64,000 nt of DNA from Nocardioides sp. NBC_00368 (GCF_036090055.1 NZ_CP107970.1:746501-810500); one strand, 5' to 3'; counted from the first letter of the stretch, positions 40,013 through 49,478 are shown. A program made the numbers and translations. Notes: generated from the letters alone by a model not told the origin.

Positions 40013-40918
40013 TCAGTGCATCCCCGGCTCGTGGGCCAGGTGGGTCTCGGGCTCGAGCTGGAAGGTGGAGTGCTCGACGTCGAAGTGTCCGGCCAGGCAG
40101 GCCTGGACCCGGTCGAGAACCTTCGGCGCACTGCCGTCGAGGAAGCACTCCGGGCGCAGGGTCAGGTGGGCGGAGACGGTGGGCAGGCCCGAGGTGACGG
40201 TCCAGGCGTGCAGGTCGTGCACGTCGACCACGTCGTCGACGTCGAGCAGGTGCTGGCGGAGGTCCTCGACGACGACCTCCGCCGGCGCACCTTCCAGCAG
40301 GATGCGGCCGCTGTCGCGGAGCAGCCGCACACCCGCGTACGTCATCAGGGCGACGACCACGAGCGAGGCCACCGGGTCCGCGCGGGTCCAGCCGGTGAGC
40401 AGGATGACGACGGCCGCGACGAGGGTGCCGATGAAGCCGTAGAGGTCGGAGAGGACGTGCTGGTAGGCGCCCTCGACGTTGAGCGAGGTGCGGTTGGCGC
40501 GCGCCATCAGGGCGGCGGCGAGGACGTTGACGACGCAGCCGACGACGGCGACGACGAACATCGGCCAGCCCTCGGCGTCGGGCGGGTCGATCAGGCGCCG
40601 GATCGCCTCCACCCCGACCACCGCGGCGAAGACGAGCAGCGTGATGCCGTTGAGCGCCGCGGAGAGGATCTCGGCGCGCTTCCAGCCGTAGGTCCACTGG
40701 CCGTGGGCCGGCCGCGCGGCCAGCCGCATCGCCCACAGCGCCGCGGCGATCGCGCCGACGTCGGTGAGCATGTGGCCGGCGTCGGCCAGCAGCGCGAGCG
40801 AGTTGGCGAGGATCGCGACCGTCACCTCGCCGATCAGGAACACACCCAGCAGCGACATCGCGGCGATCAGGTAGCGCCGGTCCGCCGCGGGAGAGATGTG
40901 GTCGTGGTCGTGCCCCAT
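40013..40918 (-). CDS. Cation diffusion facilitator (CzcD/ZitB-like)
   Basis: 301 residues from the ATG at 40918. His-rich N terminus (MGHDHDH), six membrane spans, the metal-site pair LADAGHMLTDVGA (HxxxD) in TM2 and SLNVEGAYQHVLSDLYG (HxxxD) in TM5, and a cytoplasmic C-terminal domain (LHAWTVTSGLPTVSAHLTL). It exports Zn2+ or a similar divalent metal in exchange for protons. No metal-responsive regulator is adjacent. Confidence 0.92.
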   Translation of the reverse strand: MGHDHDHISPAADRRYLIAAMSLLGVFLIGEVTVAILANSLALLADAGHMLTDVGAIAAALWAMRLAARPAHGQWTYGWKRAEILSAALNGITLLVFAAVVGVEAIRRLIDPPDAEGWPMFVVAVVGCVVNVLAAALMARANRTSLNVEGAYQHVLSDLYGFIGTLVAAVVILLTGWTRADPVASLVVVALMTYAGVRLLRDSGRILLEGAPAEVVVEDLRQHLLDVDDVVDVHDLHAWTVTSGLPTVSAHLTLRPECFLDGSAPKVLDRVQACLAGHFDVEHSTFQLEPETHLAHEPGMH

Positions 40919-40982
40919 GTTCGCTGAGTCTAGGTCGGATTCTCGCGTGCGCCCGCCAGGCGGTCGTGGCAGGGTGGCCGGC

Positions 40983-41774
40983 ATGTCGCTCGCCGAGAAC
41001 TTCCTGTCGCTGCACCTGCCCGGACGCCCGCTGCTGATGCCCAACGCCTGGGATGCGGGCTCGGCAAAGGTCCTGGCCTCGCTCGGTTTCCAGGCGCTGG
41101 CCACGACCAGCAGCGGGTACGCCGCGACCCTGGGCCGCCTCGACGGCCAGGTCACCCGGGACGAGGTCATCGGCCACGCGACCGCGCTGGTCGAGGCCGT
41201 CGAGGTGCCCGTCTCGGCCGACCTCGAGGCCGGCTTCGCGGCCACCACCGCCGAGGTCGAGGAGACCTTCCGGCTCGCCGTGGGCGCCGGCCTGGCGGGC
41301 GGGTCGATCGAGGACTACGCCGGCCTCGACAAGGACACGATCTATCCCCTCGAGGAGGCCGCCGAGCGGGTCGCGGCTGCCGCCGCTGCCGCCGGCGACG
41401 GCTTCGTCCTCACCGCTCGTGCGGAGAACCACATCCGCGGTCACGACGATCTCGACGACACCATCGCCCGCCTTCAGGCCTACCAGGAGGCCGGCGCCGA
41501 TGTGCTCTTCGCGCCGGGCGTGATCACCGTCGAGAACGTACGCCGCCTGGTCGATGCCGTCGACCGGCCGGTCAACGTCCTGCTGCTCCCGGGAGGACCG
41601 TCGGTCCCGGAGCTGGCCGAGGCGGGCGCCGCCCGCATCTCGGTCGGCGGCGCGTTCGCCTTCGCCGCGCTGGGTGCCGTCAAGCGCGCCGCGGAGGAGC
41701 TGCTCGGCGCCGGCACCACCGGCTACAGCGAGCTGGCGGCCGAGGGCGCCAAGGCGTTTCGCAGCGCTGGTTGA
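40983..41774 (+). CDS. Isocitrate lyase / PEP mutase superfamily protein
   Basis: 263 residues. LLMPNAWDAGSAKVLASLGFQALATTSSGYA at the start, VPVSADLEAGF in strand 4 (metal ligands Asp and Glu) and GGSIEDY are superfamily signatures. The segment AGADVLFAPGV is also typical. The family's carboxyphosphonoenolpyruvate-like or oxaloacetate-hydrolase reaction cannot be assigned by eye. Starts 65 bp after the divergent CDF gene and is followed 8 bp later by a MOSC gene. Confidence 0.85.
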   Translation: MSLAENFLSLHLPGRPLLMPNAWDAGSAKVLASLGFQALATTSSGYAATLGRLDGQVTRDEVIGHATALVEAVEVPVSADLEAGFAATTAEVEETFRLAVGAGLAGGSIEDYAGLDKDTIYPLEEAAERVAAAAAAAGDGFVLTARAENHIRGHDDLDDTIARLQAYQEAGADVLFAPGVITVENVRRLVDAVDRPVNVLLLPGGPSVPELAEAGAARISVGGAFAFAALGAVKRAAEELLGAGTTGYSELAAEGAKAFRSAG

Positions 41775-41782
41775 CTTGCCCC

Positions 41783-42541
41783 GTGACCGATGAGCTGAGG
41801 GTTGTGCGGGCGGGCTTCGCACCGATCAAGGGGACCAGGCACCTGGCGTACGACCAGGTCGTCCTCGACGCCCAGGGCGCCGTGGGAGACCGCGGGCTCG
41901 CGCTGGTGTCGGTCGACCCCGAGGACCCGGCTCGTGGGCGGGTGCTGCGCACCGTCCAGAACCCGTCGCTGGTCGCCGTGCGGGCCGAGGTCGTGGGCGA
42001 GCGGCTCGAGGTCGAGCTGCCCGACGGGGAGAGCGCCGTGGCGGAGCCGGCGGCGACAGGGGAGAGCATCACCTGCGACTACTGGGGCCGCGATGTCGAG
42101 CTGGAGCTGGTCGGCGGACCCCACGGGGAGCTGTTCTCGCGGTGGCTCGACCGGCCGGTCCGGCTGGCCCGCGCCCGCCGCGGGGACGTCGTCTTCGCGG
42201 GCTCCGTGTCGGTGGTGACCACGGCCTCGCTGCGTGACCTCGCCGGACGGACCGGCCAGGACGCTCTGGACGCGGCGCGGTTCCGGCCCAACCTGGTGGT
42301 CGAGACCGACGAGCCCTACGCCGAGGACACCTGGCTCGGCCGGGAGGTCCGGGTCGGCGGGGCGACGCTGCGCATCGGCGTACCCATCCCGCGCTGTGCC
42401 GTGATCGACATCCATCCGGACACGGGGGAACGGGACCTGCGTGTGCTCAAGACGCTCGCGACGCACCGCCCGCTCAACCGGGCCGGCGAGCCGGCGTTCG
42501 GGGTCTTCGCCGAGGTCGTCACGGCCGGCGTGGTGGGCTGA
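41783..42541 (+). CDS. MOSC domain protein
   Basis: 252 residues from the GTG at 41783. The N-terminal beta-barrel (DELRVVRAGFAPIKGTRHLAYDQV) is the MOSC-N part; FRPNLVVETDEPYAEDTWLGREVRVGG and PIPRCAVIDIHPDTGERD hold the MOSC core with its conserved Cys. Relatives are mitochondrial amidoxime-reducing component and YcbX-type proteins that bind sulfurated molybdenum cofactor. No electron-transfer domain is fused. Confidence 0.88.
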   Translation: MTDELRVVRAGFAPIKGTRHLAYDQVVLDAQGAVGDRGLALVSVDPEDPARGRVLRTVQNPSLVAVRAEVVGERLEVELPDGESAVAEPAATGESITCDYWGRDVELELVGGPHGELFSRWLDRPVRLARARRGDVVFAGSVSVVTTASLRDLAGRTGQDALDAARFRPNLVVETDEPYAEDTWLGREVRVGGATLRIGVPIPRCAVIDIHPDTGERDLRVLKTLATHRPLNRAGEPAFGVFAEVVTAGVVG

Positions 42542-42611
42542 GCACGACCGTCATAGCCGGCGCACAGGAACGCGCCAGCACGGACTCAGGTGGAGTGCGT
42601 ACGCTCCTGAT

Positions 42612-43577
42612 GTGGATATGCAATCGCTGTTGTCGCGCGACTCCGTGAAGGTCGCCCTCGTCGTCAACGCCGGCTCGCGCCGGGGACAGGACGCGCTGGC
42701 GTCCTCGGAGGAGATGCTGCGGTCCGCGGGGATCCAGGACGTGCACTCCTATGCAGTCCACTCGGGGGAGGAGCTGGAGGCCACGCTCGACAAGGTCGCT
42801 GCCGACAAGCCCGACCTGCTGGTCATCGGCGGTGGCGACGGGTCGGTGGGTGCCGCGGCCGCCCGGATCGCCGGCAGCGACGTCGTGCTCGCCGTGCTGC
42901 CGCTCGGCACCGCCAACGACTTCGCCCGCACGCTCGAGCTCGACCAGGATCCGGAGACCGCGGTCCGGCAGATGCTCGAGGGGAAGATCATCAACGTCGA
43001 CATCGGCCGGGCCAACGGCCACGCCTATCTCAACGTCGCCTCCTTCGGTCTCTCCGTCGCGGTGACCGAGGCGCTGAACCCGCGCCTGAAGAAGCTGATC
43101 GGGCCGGCGGCCTACCCGGTGGCGACGCTGCAGGCCTACCGCCACCACAAGCCGTTCACGGCGCGGCTGGAGTTCCCCGAGGGCGACCACGACACGATGG
43201 AGCTCGACGACCTGCTCCAGGTCGCGGTCGGCAACGGCCGCCACTACGGCGGCGGCAACACCGTCTCGCCCACGGCCTCGGTCGACGACGACCTGCTCGA
43301 CGTCTACGCCATCGTCCGCGGCCGGATGCGCGACCACGTCTCGATCGCCCGGCTGCTCAGGAGCGGCCACTTCATCGAGCACGAGCAGGTGCACCACGTG
43401 ACCACCTCGGCGGTGCGGATCACCACCGACGAGGCGATGCCGGTCAACCTCGACGGGGAGATCCTCACCGAGACGCCGACCGACTTCACCCTCGAGAGCA
43501 ACGCGCTCCACGTCGCGGTGCCGATCCGCAGCCGCGCCGGCCGGCTCGACGGCCCGCCGCCCGACGTCCAGAGCTAG
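42612..43577 (+). CDS. Diacylglycerol kinase-family lipid kinase
   Basis: 321 residues from a GTG at 42612; the ribosome site is weak. KVALVVNAGSRRGQDAL, the nucleotide-binding IGGGDGSVGAAAARIAG (GGGDG) and LPLGTANDFARTL are the YegS/DgkB signatures. The C-terminal part has MPVNLDGEIL. It phosphorylates diacylglycerol or another lipid alcohol with ATP. The stop shares CTAG with the convergent SMP-30 gene. Confidence 0.9.
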   Translation: MDMQSLLSRDSVKVALVVNAGSRRGQDALASSEEMLRSAGIQDVHSYAVHSGEELEATLDKVAADKPDLLVIGGGDGSVGAAAARIAGSDVVLAVLPLGTANDFARTLELDQDPETAVRQMLEGKIINVDIGRANGHAYLNVASFGLSVAVTEALNPRLKKLIGPAAYPVATLQAYRHHKPFTARLEFPEGDHDTMELDDLLQVAVGNGRHYGGGNTVSPTASVDDDLLDVYAIVRGRMRDHVSIARLLRSGHFIEHEQVHHVTTSAVRITTDEAMPVNLDGEILTETPTDFTLESNALHVAVPIRSRAGRLDGPPPDVQS

Positions 43578-44467
43578 GGGCGACCCGCCCGAGGCACGTC
43601 GACCCGGATGGCCAGCAGCCGCGCCTCGGTGTTCGCCTTGCGCGGCTCCTCGAAGAAGTCGGGGGCCGCGCAGGCGTACAGCGTCCTCCCGTCGCTGCCG
43701 CCCAGCATGCATGCGAAGACGCCGCCGTCGAGCTCGATCTGCTCGAGGATCTCGCCGCCCTCGGCGACTCTGACCAGCCGGCCGAAGACCGCGTCGGCGG
43801 TCCAGAGCGCGCCCTCGGCGTCCAGGCAGCAGCCGTCGGGCGCGAGGACGGCATCGCCCATCGCCTCGGCGAACGCGGTGTGGCTGCTGAGGTCGCCGAA
43901 CTTCGCCCACGTACGCCGGTTGGTCAGCGACCCGTCCTCGGCGATGTCGAACGCGCTGATCCGGTTGCCGCAGGTCTCGTCGACGATGAGGGTGCCGTCG
44001 TCGGTGATGACGCTGCCGTTGGGGAACCACAGGTCGTCGGCGACCTCGGTCACCGTCCCGTCCGGGTCGACCCGCAGCAGCACCGTCGGTGCCACGTCGG
44101 CGCCGGCCATGATGTCGAAGCCGAAGTTGCCGACGTACGCCCGGCCCTGCTCGTCGACGACCATGTCGTTGAGGTGGTGGCCGACGTGGCCACTGAGGTC
44201 GGCATGGGTCACCAGCGAGCCGTCGGACTCGCGGCGCAGGATCCGGCGGTCGTTCATCGACACCACCAGCAGATGGCCGTCGGGGAGCCAGCCCAGCCCG
44301 GAGGGCTGCCCGGGCACCTCGGCCTCCACCTTCAGGTCCGACCCGTCCTCCCGGGCCGAGTAGACCTTGTAGGAGTAGAAGTCCACGAACCAGATCCGGT
44401 CCTGGTGCCATCGCGGGCACTCCAGATAGTGCAGGTCCGTCACGATGGTGCTGATCTCTCGGGTCAT
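43574..44467 (-). CDS. SMP-30/gluconolactonase-like six-bladed propeller protein
   Basis: 297 residues. YLECPRWHQDRIWFVDFYSYKVY (the Glu metal ligand), GWLPDGHLLVVSMNDRRILR, WFPNGSVITDDG (Asn ligand) and APDGCCLDAEGALWTADAV (Asp) are the Ca/Zn-binding positions of the SMP-30 family. Lactone or phosphotriester hydrolysis is known for relatives; the substrate here is unknown. Overlaps the convergent lipid kinase gene by 4 bp. Confidence 0.88.
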   Translation of the reverse strand: MTREISTIVTDLHYLECPRWHQDRIWFVDFYSYKVYSAREDGSDLKVEAEVPGQPSGLGWLPDGHLLVVSMNDRRILRRESDGSLVTHADLSGHVGHHLNDMVVDEQGRAYVGNFGFDIMAGADVAPTVLLRVDPDGTVTEVADDLWFPNGSVITDDGTLIVDETCGNRISAFDIAEDGSLTNRRTWAKFGDLSSHTAFAEAMGDAVLAPDGCCLDAEGALWTADAVFGRLVRVAEGGEILEQIELDGGVFACMLGGSDGRTLYACAAPDFFEEPRKANTEARLLAIRVDVPRAGRP

Positions 44468-44540
44468 GCCGCAGGCTCCTCCGGTCGACGGTGACAGGTT
44501 TCCTGACCCACCCTGGCGTCTCCGGCCCGGTTTGTCTCGG

Positions 44541-44558
44541 CGAACGAAAATTCGTTCG
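44541..44558. promoter_or_regulatory. 18-bp perfect palindrome upstream of the LysE gene
   Basis: CGAACGAA-AA-TTCGTTCG has perfect 8-bp arms around AA, 32 bp before the LysE start, between divergent genes. It is the strongest operator candidate in this gap; the binding protein is unknown. Confidence 0.65.
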
Positions 44559-44590
44559 GGTGTCTGAGGTCCTGGGCCTAGCCTCGAAGA

Positions 44591-45226
44591 GTGATCTCCG
44601 CGTCAGCTGCCCTCGCCGTCGCGACCATCGCCTTCGGGATGGTCGTCACCCCAGGTCCCAACATGATGTATCTGGTCTCCCGGACGCTGATCCAGGGACG
44701 TACCGCCGGGATGGTCTCGCTCGCCGGGGTGGTGACCGGGTTCCTGCTGTACGTCTTGGCCACCACGCTCGGTCTGGCGCTGCTGTTCGCGCTGGTCCCG
44801 GGGCTTTTCGTCGCGATCAAGATCGCCGGGGTGGCGTACCTGATCTATCTGGCCTGGGGGATGGTGCGCGGCTCCAACCACGCGCTCACCCCGGACGCCG
44901 ACCTGCCGCGGCACTCCGCCTGGAGGCTCTACCTCACCGGCCTGACCACGTGCCTGCTCAACCCGAAGATCGCGCTGATGTACGGCGCGCTGCTGCCGCA
45001 GTTCGTCCAGGCCGGGAACGGGCCGACCAGCCTGCAGCTGATCGAGCTGGGGCTGGTGCAGATCGCGGTCGCGACCGCGATCAACGCGATGTGGGTGCTC
45101 CTCGCCGGGCGCGTCTCCGGGGTGCTCCGCCGCAGCCGCCGCGTCGAGCGCGGGGTGCGCTGGACGGCGGGCGGACTGCTGACGGGCTTCGCGATCCATC
45201 TCGGCTTCTCGCGCGCCTCGGCCTGA
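44591..45226 (+). CDS. LysE-family amino-acid exporter (RhtB-like)
   Basis: 211 residues from the GTG at 44591. MVVTPGPNMMYLVSRTLIQGR, GVAYLIYLAWGMVRG and GLTTCLLNPKIALMYGALLPQFV are the LysE/RhtB signatures; six membrane spans are visible. It would export an amino acid or a small metabolite. The palindrome upstream is its likely control site. Confidence 0.9.
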   Translation: MISASAALAVATIAFGMVVTPGPNMMYLVSRTLIQGRTAGMVSLAGVVTGFLLYVLATTLGLALLFALVPGLFVAIKIAGVAYLIYLAWGMVRGSNHALTPDADLPRHSAWRLYLTGLTTCLLNPKIALMYGALLPQFVQAGNGPTSLQLIELGLVQIAVATAINAMWVLLAGRVSGVLRRSRRVERGVRWTAGGLLTGFAIHLGFSRASA

Positions 45227-45235
45227 GACGGAGGT

Positions 45236-46423
45236 TCACTCCTCCAGCCGCCAGGCCGCCTTGAGGGAGAGCTGGCCGCCGGTCTGGAGCAGGGCCCGGC
45301 TGTAGAGGCGCTCGGCGAGGCGTACGAGGGCGGCGCCGAAGCCGAGGAGCAGAGCCAGGGCGATGACCGGCTCCCACCAGGCCGCGCTGCCGTCGACCAG
45401 GCGCATCGGCATGAGCACCGCGGAGAGCGGTGGGACGTACGACCCGACGACCTCGCCGACGCCGTCGAGATAGAGGGCGCCGAAGAACATCACCATGAGC
45501 AGCATCGTGATCGGGGTGGAGGAGGACTGCAGGTCCTCGGTGCGCGAGGCGAGCGCACCCGCGACCGCCCACAGGGTGGAGAGCACCACGAAGCCGATCA
45601 GGAAGAAGACCACGAACCAGCCGATCGCGCCGGACAGCGCCGGCAGCGCGAAGCTGAAGTCGGTCAGGCTCAGCCCGACCAGCCCGACGGTCACGTAGAT
45701 GAGCATCTGCCCGACGGCGATGACGGCGTTGCCGATGATCTTGCCGGCGAGCAGCTGCCGCAGCGGCACCGCGGCGGCGATCATCTCCACGATCCGCGAC
45801 TGCTTCTCCTCCACGACGCTGTTGGCCAGCGTCATCCCGAACATGATCGAGGCGAAGTAGAAGACGATCGCGAGGGCGTAGCCGACCACGTAGCGGATGG
45901 CGCTCAGCCTGCTGTCACCCTCGAGCTGGTCCACCGCGACCGTCGAGCCCTCGGTCAGCTCGGCCGCGGTGGTGCCGGCGGCGTCGGCGTTGCCGGCCAG
46001 CACGATCGCCTCGACCGCCTGGCTGACCACGTCACGAAGCTCGGAGTCCGGGTCGTCCAGCGTGACCAGCGTCCACCCCTTCTCGGTCGGGCGCAGGTAC
46101 GCGTCGGCCTGCTCCTCCTCGAGCGCGTGCCGGGCGGCGTCGGCGTCGTCGACGGCGACCGGCTCGATGCGTACCTTCTCGTCGATGTCGCCGGCGCGCT
46201 CGGCGATGCCCTCGACCATCGCCTGCGAGGTCGCCGAGGAGTAGGCGAGCTCGTAGGTCTTCTCCCGGCTCTCGCTCCAGGCGGTGAAGCCGAGCACGCC
46301 GACGATCACCGCGAGCATCACGGCGGTGCCGATCAGGGTCGACTTGTCGGTGGCGCGGACCGCGATCTCGCGGCGCGCGACGATCTGCCAGACGGGCTGT
46401 CCCTTGGGCCTGCGCGTCGTCAT
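45236..46423 (-). CDS. ABC-2 exporter permease, NatB-like
   Basis: 395 residues. A single N-terminal span (LIGTAVMLAVIVGVLGFTAW) is followed by a large extracytoplasmic domain (about 60-180), then a cluster of membrane spans (ALAIVFYFASIMFGMTLANSV; GAIGWFVVFFLIGFVVLSTL). This is the NatB/ABC-2 layout. Paired with the ATPase gene through an ATGA overlap. Substrate unknown; family members export sodium or small peptides. Confidence 0.88.
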   Translation of the reverse strand: MTTRRPKGQPVWQIVARREIAVRATDKSTLIGTAVMLAVIVGVLGFTAWSESREKTYELAYSSATSQAMVEGIAERAGDIDEKVRIEPVAVDDADAARHALEEEQADAYLRPTEKGWTLVTLDDPDSELRDVVSQAVEAIVLAGNADAAGTTAAELTEGSTVAVDQLEGDSRLSAIRYVVGYALAIVFYFASIMFGMTLANSVVEEKQSRIVEMIAAAVPLRQLLAGKIIGNAVIAVGQMLIYVTVGLVGLSLTDFSFALPALSGAIGWFVVFFLIGFVVLSTLWAVAGALASRTEDLQSSSTPITMLLMVMFFGALYLDGVGEVVGSYVPPLSAVLMPMRLVDGSAAWWEPVIALALLLGFGAALVRLAERLYSRALLQTGGQLSLKAAWRLEE

Positions 46424-47301
46424 GCGGTGACCTCCCGGTAGATCTCGGACAGGCGGGGCACGACGCGGTGGAAGTCGAGCACGTTCCCGCGAGTCGTGGC
46501 CTCGGTGAGCAGCTTCTGCTCGGCGCCGGTGGAGACGACCTCGATCTCGGCCTCGGGGCCGGAGACGTCGCGGACGTGGAGCCCGGGCAGGTCGCGTACC
46601 CAGCCCGCGTCGCCGTCGAGCACGAGCCGGTAGCGCAGGGCGGCCTCGGCGCGCAGTTCCTCACCTGTTCCCTGGGTGACCACCCGGCCCCGGGCCATCA
46701 CCACGAGCCGGTCGCACAGCCGGTCGACGAGATCGAGCTGGTGGGAGGAGAAGACCACTGGTACGCCGTCGCGGGCATGCTCGCGCAGCAGGTCCGCCAT
46801 CGCGTCGATGGCGTCGGGATCGAGCCCGGAGAACGGCTCGTCGAGGATCAGCGCCATCGGCGTGGGGACGAGCGCGGCGATGATCTGGACGCGCTGCTGG
46901 TTGCCCAGGGACAGCTTCTCGAGCGGGTCCTTCCTGCGCCCGCCCAGTCCGAACCGTTCCAGCAGCTCGGTGATCTCCCGGCGGGCGTCGGCGGTGGTCA
47001 TGCCACGCAGCCGCGCCAGGTAGACCAGCTGGTCGAGGATCGGCTGCTTGGGGTAGAGGCCGCGCTCCTCCGGCATGTAGCCGAACCGGCGGCGGTCCTC
47101 GCGGGTGACCTCGTGCCCCTGCCAGGAGACCGTGCCGGCATGCGCGGCCAGCACTCCCATGATCATCCTCATGGTGGTGGTCTTGCCGGCACCGTTGCCG
47201 CCCACGAACCCGGTGAGCCCACCGGACGGGACCGGGAAGGACACGTCGTCGACGGCGACCATGTCGCCGAAGCGGCGGGTCAACCCGCTGACCTCGAGCA
47301 T
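46420..47301 (-). CDS. ABC exporter ATPase, NatA-like
   Basis: 293 residues. Walker A GGNGAGKTT (about 35-43), the signature LSLGNQQRVQIIAAL, and Walker B LILDEPFSGLDP are intact, with the D-loop SGLDPDAIDA and switch His (VVFSSHQLD). Starts ATG at 47301 with GGAG upstream. Forms an exporter with the permease gene just downstream. A two-component system lies 85 bp upstream on the same strand. Confidence 0.9.
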   Translation of the reverse strand: MLEVSGLTRRFGDMVAVDDVSFPVPSGGLTGFVGGNGAGKTTTMRMIMGVLAAHAGTVSWQGHEVTREDRRRFGYMPEERGLYPKQPILDQLVYLARLRGMTTADARREITELLERFGLGGRRKDPLEKLSLGNQQRVQIIAALVPTPMALILDEPFSGLDPDAIDAMADLLREHARDGVPVVFSSHQLDLVDRLCDRLVVMARGRVVTQGTGEELRAEAALRYRLVLDGDAGWVRDLPGLHVRDVSGPEAEIEVVSTGAEQKLLTEATTRGNVLDFHRVVPRLSEIYREVTA

Positions 47302-47386
47302 CGAAACTCCTCTGTCTCGGTTACGAACGGGACCACGCTATTTCAGTGCCGCGCCCGACGGATCCGTCGCGAGGATGAACCCGTGC

Positions 47387-48058
47387 TCACCCGTTGGGAG
47401 GGTTCGCCGGGAGCAGCCCGTGGCGGTGGATGAAGACCACCGTCTGCACCCGGTCGCGCAGCTGCAGCTTGGCCAGGCAGGCCGAGACGTGCGTCTTCAC
47501 GGTGGCCTCGGTCAGGAACAGCCGGCGCGCGATCTCGTTGTTGCTCAGCCCCTCGCCGATGAGCAGCAGCACCTCGCGCTCGCGGGCGGTGAGCAGGTCG
47601 AGCTCCTTCGGCGGCCTGGGACTCGGCGCCGACGGCGCGTTGTGGCTGGTCACCCGGCCGATCACGCGCATCGTCACCTCCGGAGCGAGCAGCGCGTGAC
47701 CCTCGGCCGCAGCTCGCACCGCCTCGGCCAGCGAGTCGGGATCGGCGTTCTTGAGCAGGAAGCCGCTCGCCCCGGCGGCGAGCGCGTCGAAGAGGTAGTC
47801 GTCGCGGTCGAAGGTGGTCAGGATGATCACCTTGGCGTGCCCCTCGGCGACCACCGTACGTGTCGCCTCGATGCCGTCGGTGCCGGGCATCTGCACGTCC
47901 ATCAGGATCACGTCGGGCCGCAGCTCGCGGGCCCTGGCGATCGCCTCGGCCCCGTCGGAGGCCTCGCCGACCACGGAGATGTCGTCCTCCATCGAGAGGA
48001 TGAGACGGAACCCCGAGCGCACCAGCTGCTGGTCGTCGGCGAGCAGCACCCGGATCAT
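47387..48058 (-). CDS. NarL/FixJ-type response regulator
   Basis: 223 residues from the ATG at 48058, overlapping the kinase stop (ATGA). Receiver: IRVLLADDQQLVRSGFRLIL, phospho-Asp in LMDVQMPGTDG, Lys in GFLLKNADP. LuxR HTH: LTAREREVLLLIGEGLSNNEIARRLFLTEATVKTHV. It is phosphorylated by the kinase encoded just upstream and probably controls the NatAB-type exporter genes downstream. Confidence 0.93.
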   Translation of the reverse strand: MIRVLLADDQQLVRSGFRLILSMEDDISVVGEASDGAEAIARARELRPDVILMDVQMPGTDGIEATRTVVAEGHAKVIILTTFDRDDYLFDALAAGASGFLLKNADPDSLAEAVRAAAEGHALLAPEVTMRVIGRVTSHNAPSAPSPRPPKELDLLTAREREVLLLIGEGLSNNEIARRLFLTEATVKTHVSACLAKLQLRDRVQTVVFIHRHGLLPANPPNG

Positions 48059-49425
48059 CGCGCCGCTCCCGCCGAGGTGACGGGGGAGTCGAGCGGGAAC
48101 CGCACCCGCACCCGGAATCCCTGCACCGCCCTGGGTCCGATGTCGACCTCCGCCTTCCGGACAGCTGCCCGCTCGCGTACGCCCAGCAGGCCGAGGCCGC
48201 TGCCGGAGGTGCCGTGCCGCGGCCGGCCGTTGTCGGTGATCTCGACCTCGGCGTAGGGCGCGGCGGCCGCACGGTCGACACGGAGGACGACCTGGGCGCG
48301 GTCGGCGGTGGAGTGGCGGCGTACGTTGGCCAGCGCCTCCTGGACGATCCGATAGACCGAGTGCGCCAGCGGGAGCGGCAGGTGCTCGACCGGGCCGACG
48401 GCCTCGTAGTCGACCCGCAGCCCGCTCTCGCGCACCCCGTCCAGGAGCGCGGGCAGATCCTCGAGGCGCGGCTCGGGGCGGCGTACGCCGTCGGGCTCGG
48501 ACTCCGCGTCCCCGGCAGGGTCGCGCAGGGTGCCGAGCAGCGAGCGCATCTGGGTGACGCCCTCGCGGGCGGAGGCCTCGACGTTGCCGAGCGCCTCGGC
48601 GGCGCCCTCGATGTCGCCGGGGCGGCCGCGCTCGAGCAGCTTGCGCCCGGCGGCCGCCTGCACCCCGACGACGGCGACGTGGTGGGCCACGACGTCGTGC
48701 AGCTCGCGGGCGATCCGGAGGCGCTCGTCGATGACGGCGCGGCGCTGGAGCTGGCCGGACTGGGCCGCGATCGTCGCCGCCTGCGCGGCGAGCTCCGCCT
48801 TCTGCCGTGCGCCCCGCCAGGCGACCTGACCACCGACGATCGCGCCGATGAAGTAGAGCAGGTTCATCAGGGTGGTGAGCAGCACGTAGGCGGTCACCGG
48901 GCCGACCAGCGTCGAGCCCTCCGCGTCCGAGGTCGACTCGCGGATCTCGTCGATGCCGCTGCCGACCGCGAACTGCCAGGAGAGCCAGGCGAACATGAAC
49001 AGGGTGATCAGCCCCATCACGACCACCATGTCGCGCCGCCGGCGCGCCCAGGCGGCGCCGGCGAAGAAGGCGACGAAGTAGATGATCTGCATGGGCAGCA
49101 GCCCCATCACCATCGGCAGCCACACCCCGGTGACGAACATGTGGAGCCCGGCCAGGAGCGCGATCGTGAGCGGGAACCGTCGCCGGAAGACGAGCAGCGC
49201 GGCGCCGCTGATCACGGCGATCCACTCGACCCAGGTCGGTGCGTCGCTGCTGTCGAGCGTCCCGACTCCCCGGATCAGCTCCAGGGTGACCAGGCTGGCG
49301 ACCAGCACGACCGCGCCGACCAGCCAGTCGCCGAGGCTGATCGACCCCTCCCGCTCCCAGTCGTCGTCGGTCGCGAAGAAGGTCGCCAGCCGGCCGGAGG
49401 AGCCGGCATCGTCGTGCACAGTCAC
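48055..49425 (-). CDS. Histidine kinase, DesK/NarX-like (HisKA_3)
   Basis: 456 residues from the GTG at 49425. The N-terminal half has six or so membrane spans (LVGAVVLVASLVTLELIRG; FPLTIALLAGLHMFVTGVW). The HisKA_3 region ERLRIARELHDVVAHHVAVVGVQAA contains the phospho-acceptor His. HATPase parts follow: ALANVRRHS, ITDNGRP, GLGLLGVRERA. Co-transcribed with the response regulator. Confidence 0.93.
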   Translation of the reverse strand: MTVHDDAGSSGRLATFFATDDDWEREGSISLGDWLVGAVVLVASLVTLELIRGVGTLDSSDAPTWVEWIAVISGAALLVFRRRFPLTIALLAGLHMFVTGVWLPMVMGLLPMQIIYFVAFFAGAAWARRRRDMVVVMGLITLFMFAWLSWQFAVGSGIDEIRESTSDAEGSTLVGPVTAYVLLTTLMNLLYFIGAIVGGQVAWRGARQKAELAAQAATIAAQSGQLQRRAVIDERLRIARELHDVVAHHVAVVGVQAAAGRKLLERGRPGDIEGAAEALGNVEASAREGVTQMRSLLGTLRDPAGDAESEPDGVRRPEPRLEDLPALLDGVRESGLRVDYEAVGPVEHLPLPLAHSVYRIVQEALANVRRHSTADRAQVVLRVDRAAAAPYAEVEITDNGRPRHGTSGSGLGLLGVRERAAVRKAEVDIGPRAVQGFRVRVRFPLDSPVTSAGAAR

Positions 49426-49478
49426 CCGGCCAACCCTAGTTCCGCCGGGGGACCAGGTCCTCAGTCTCGAGGCTGAGA

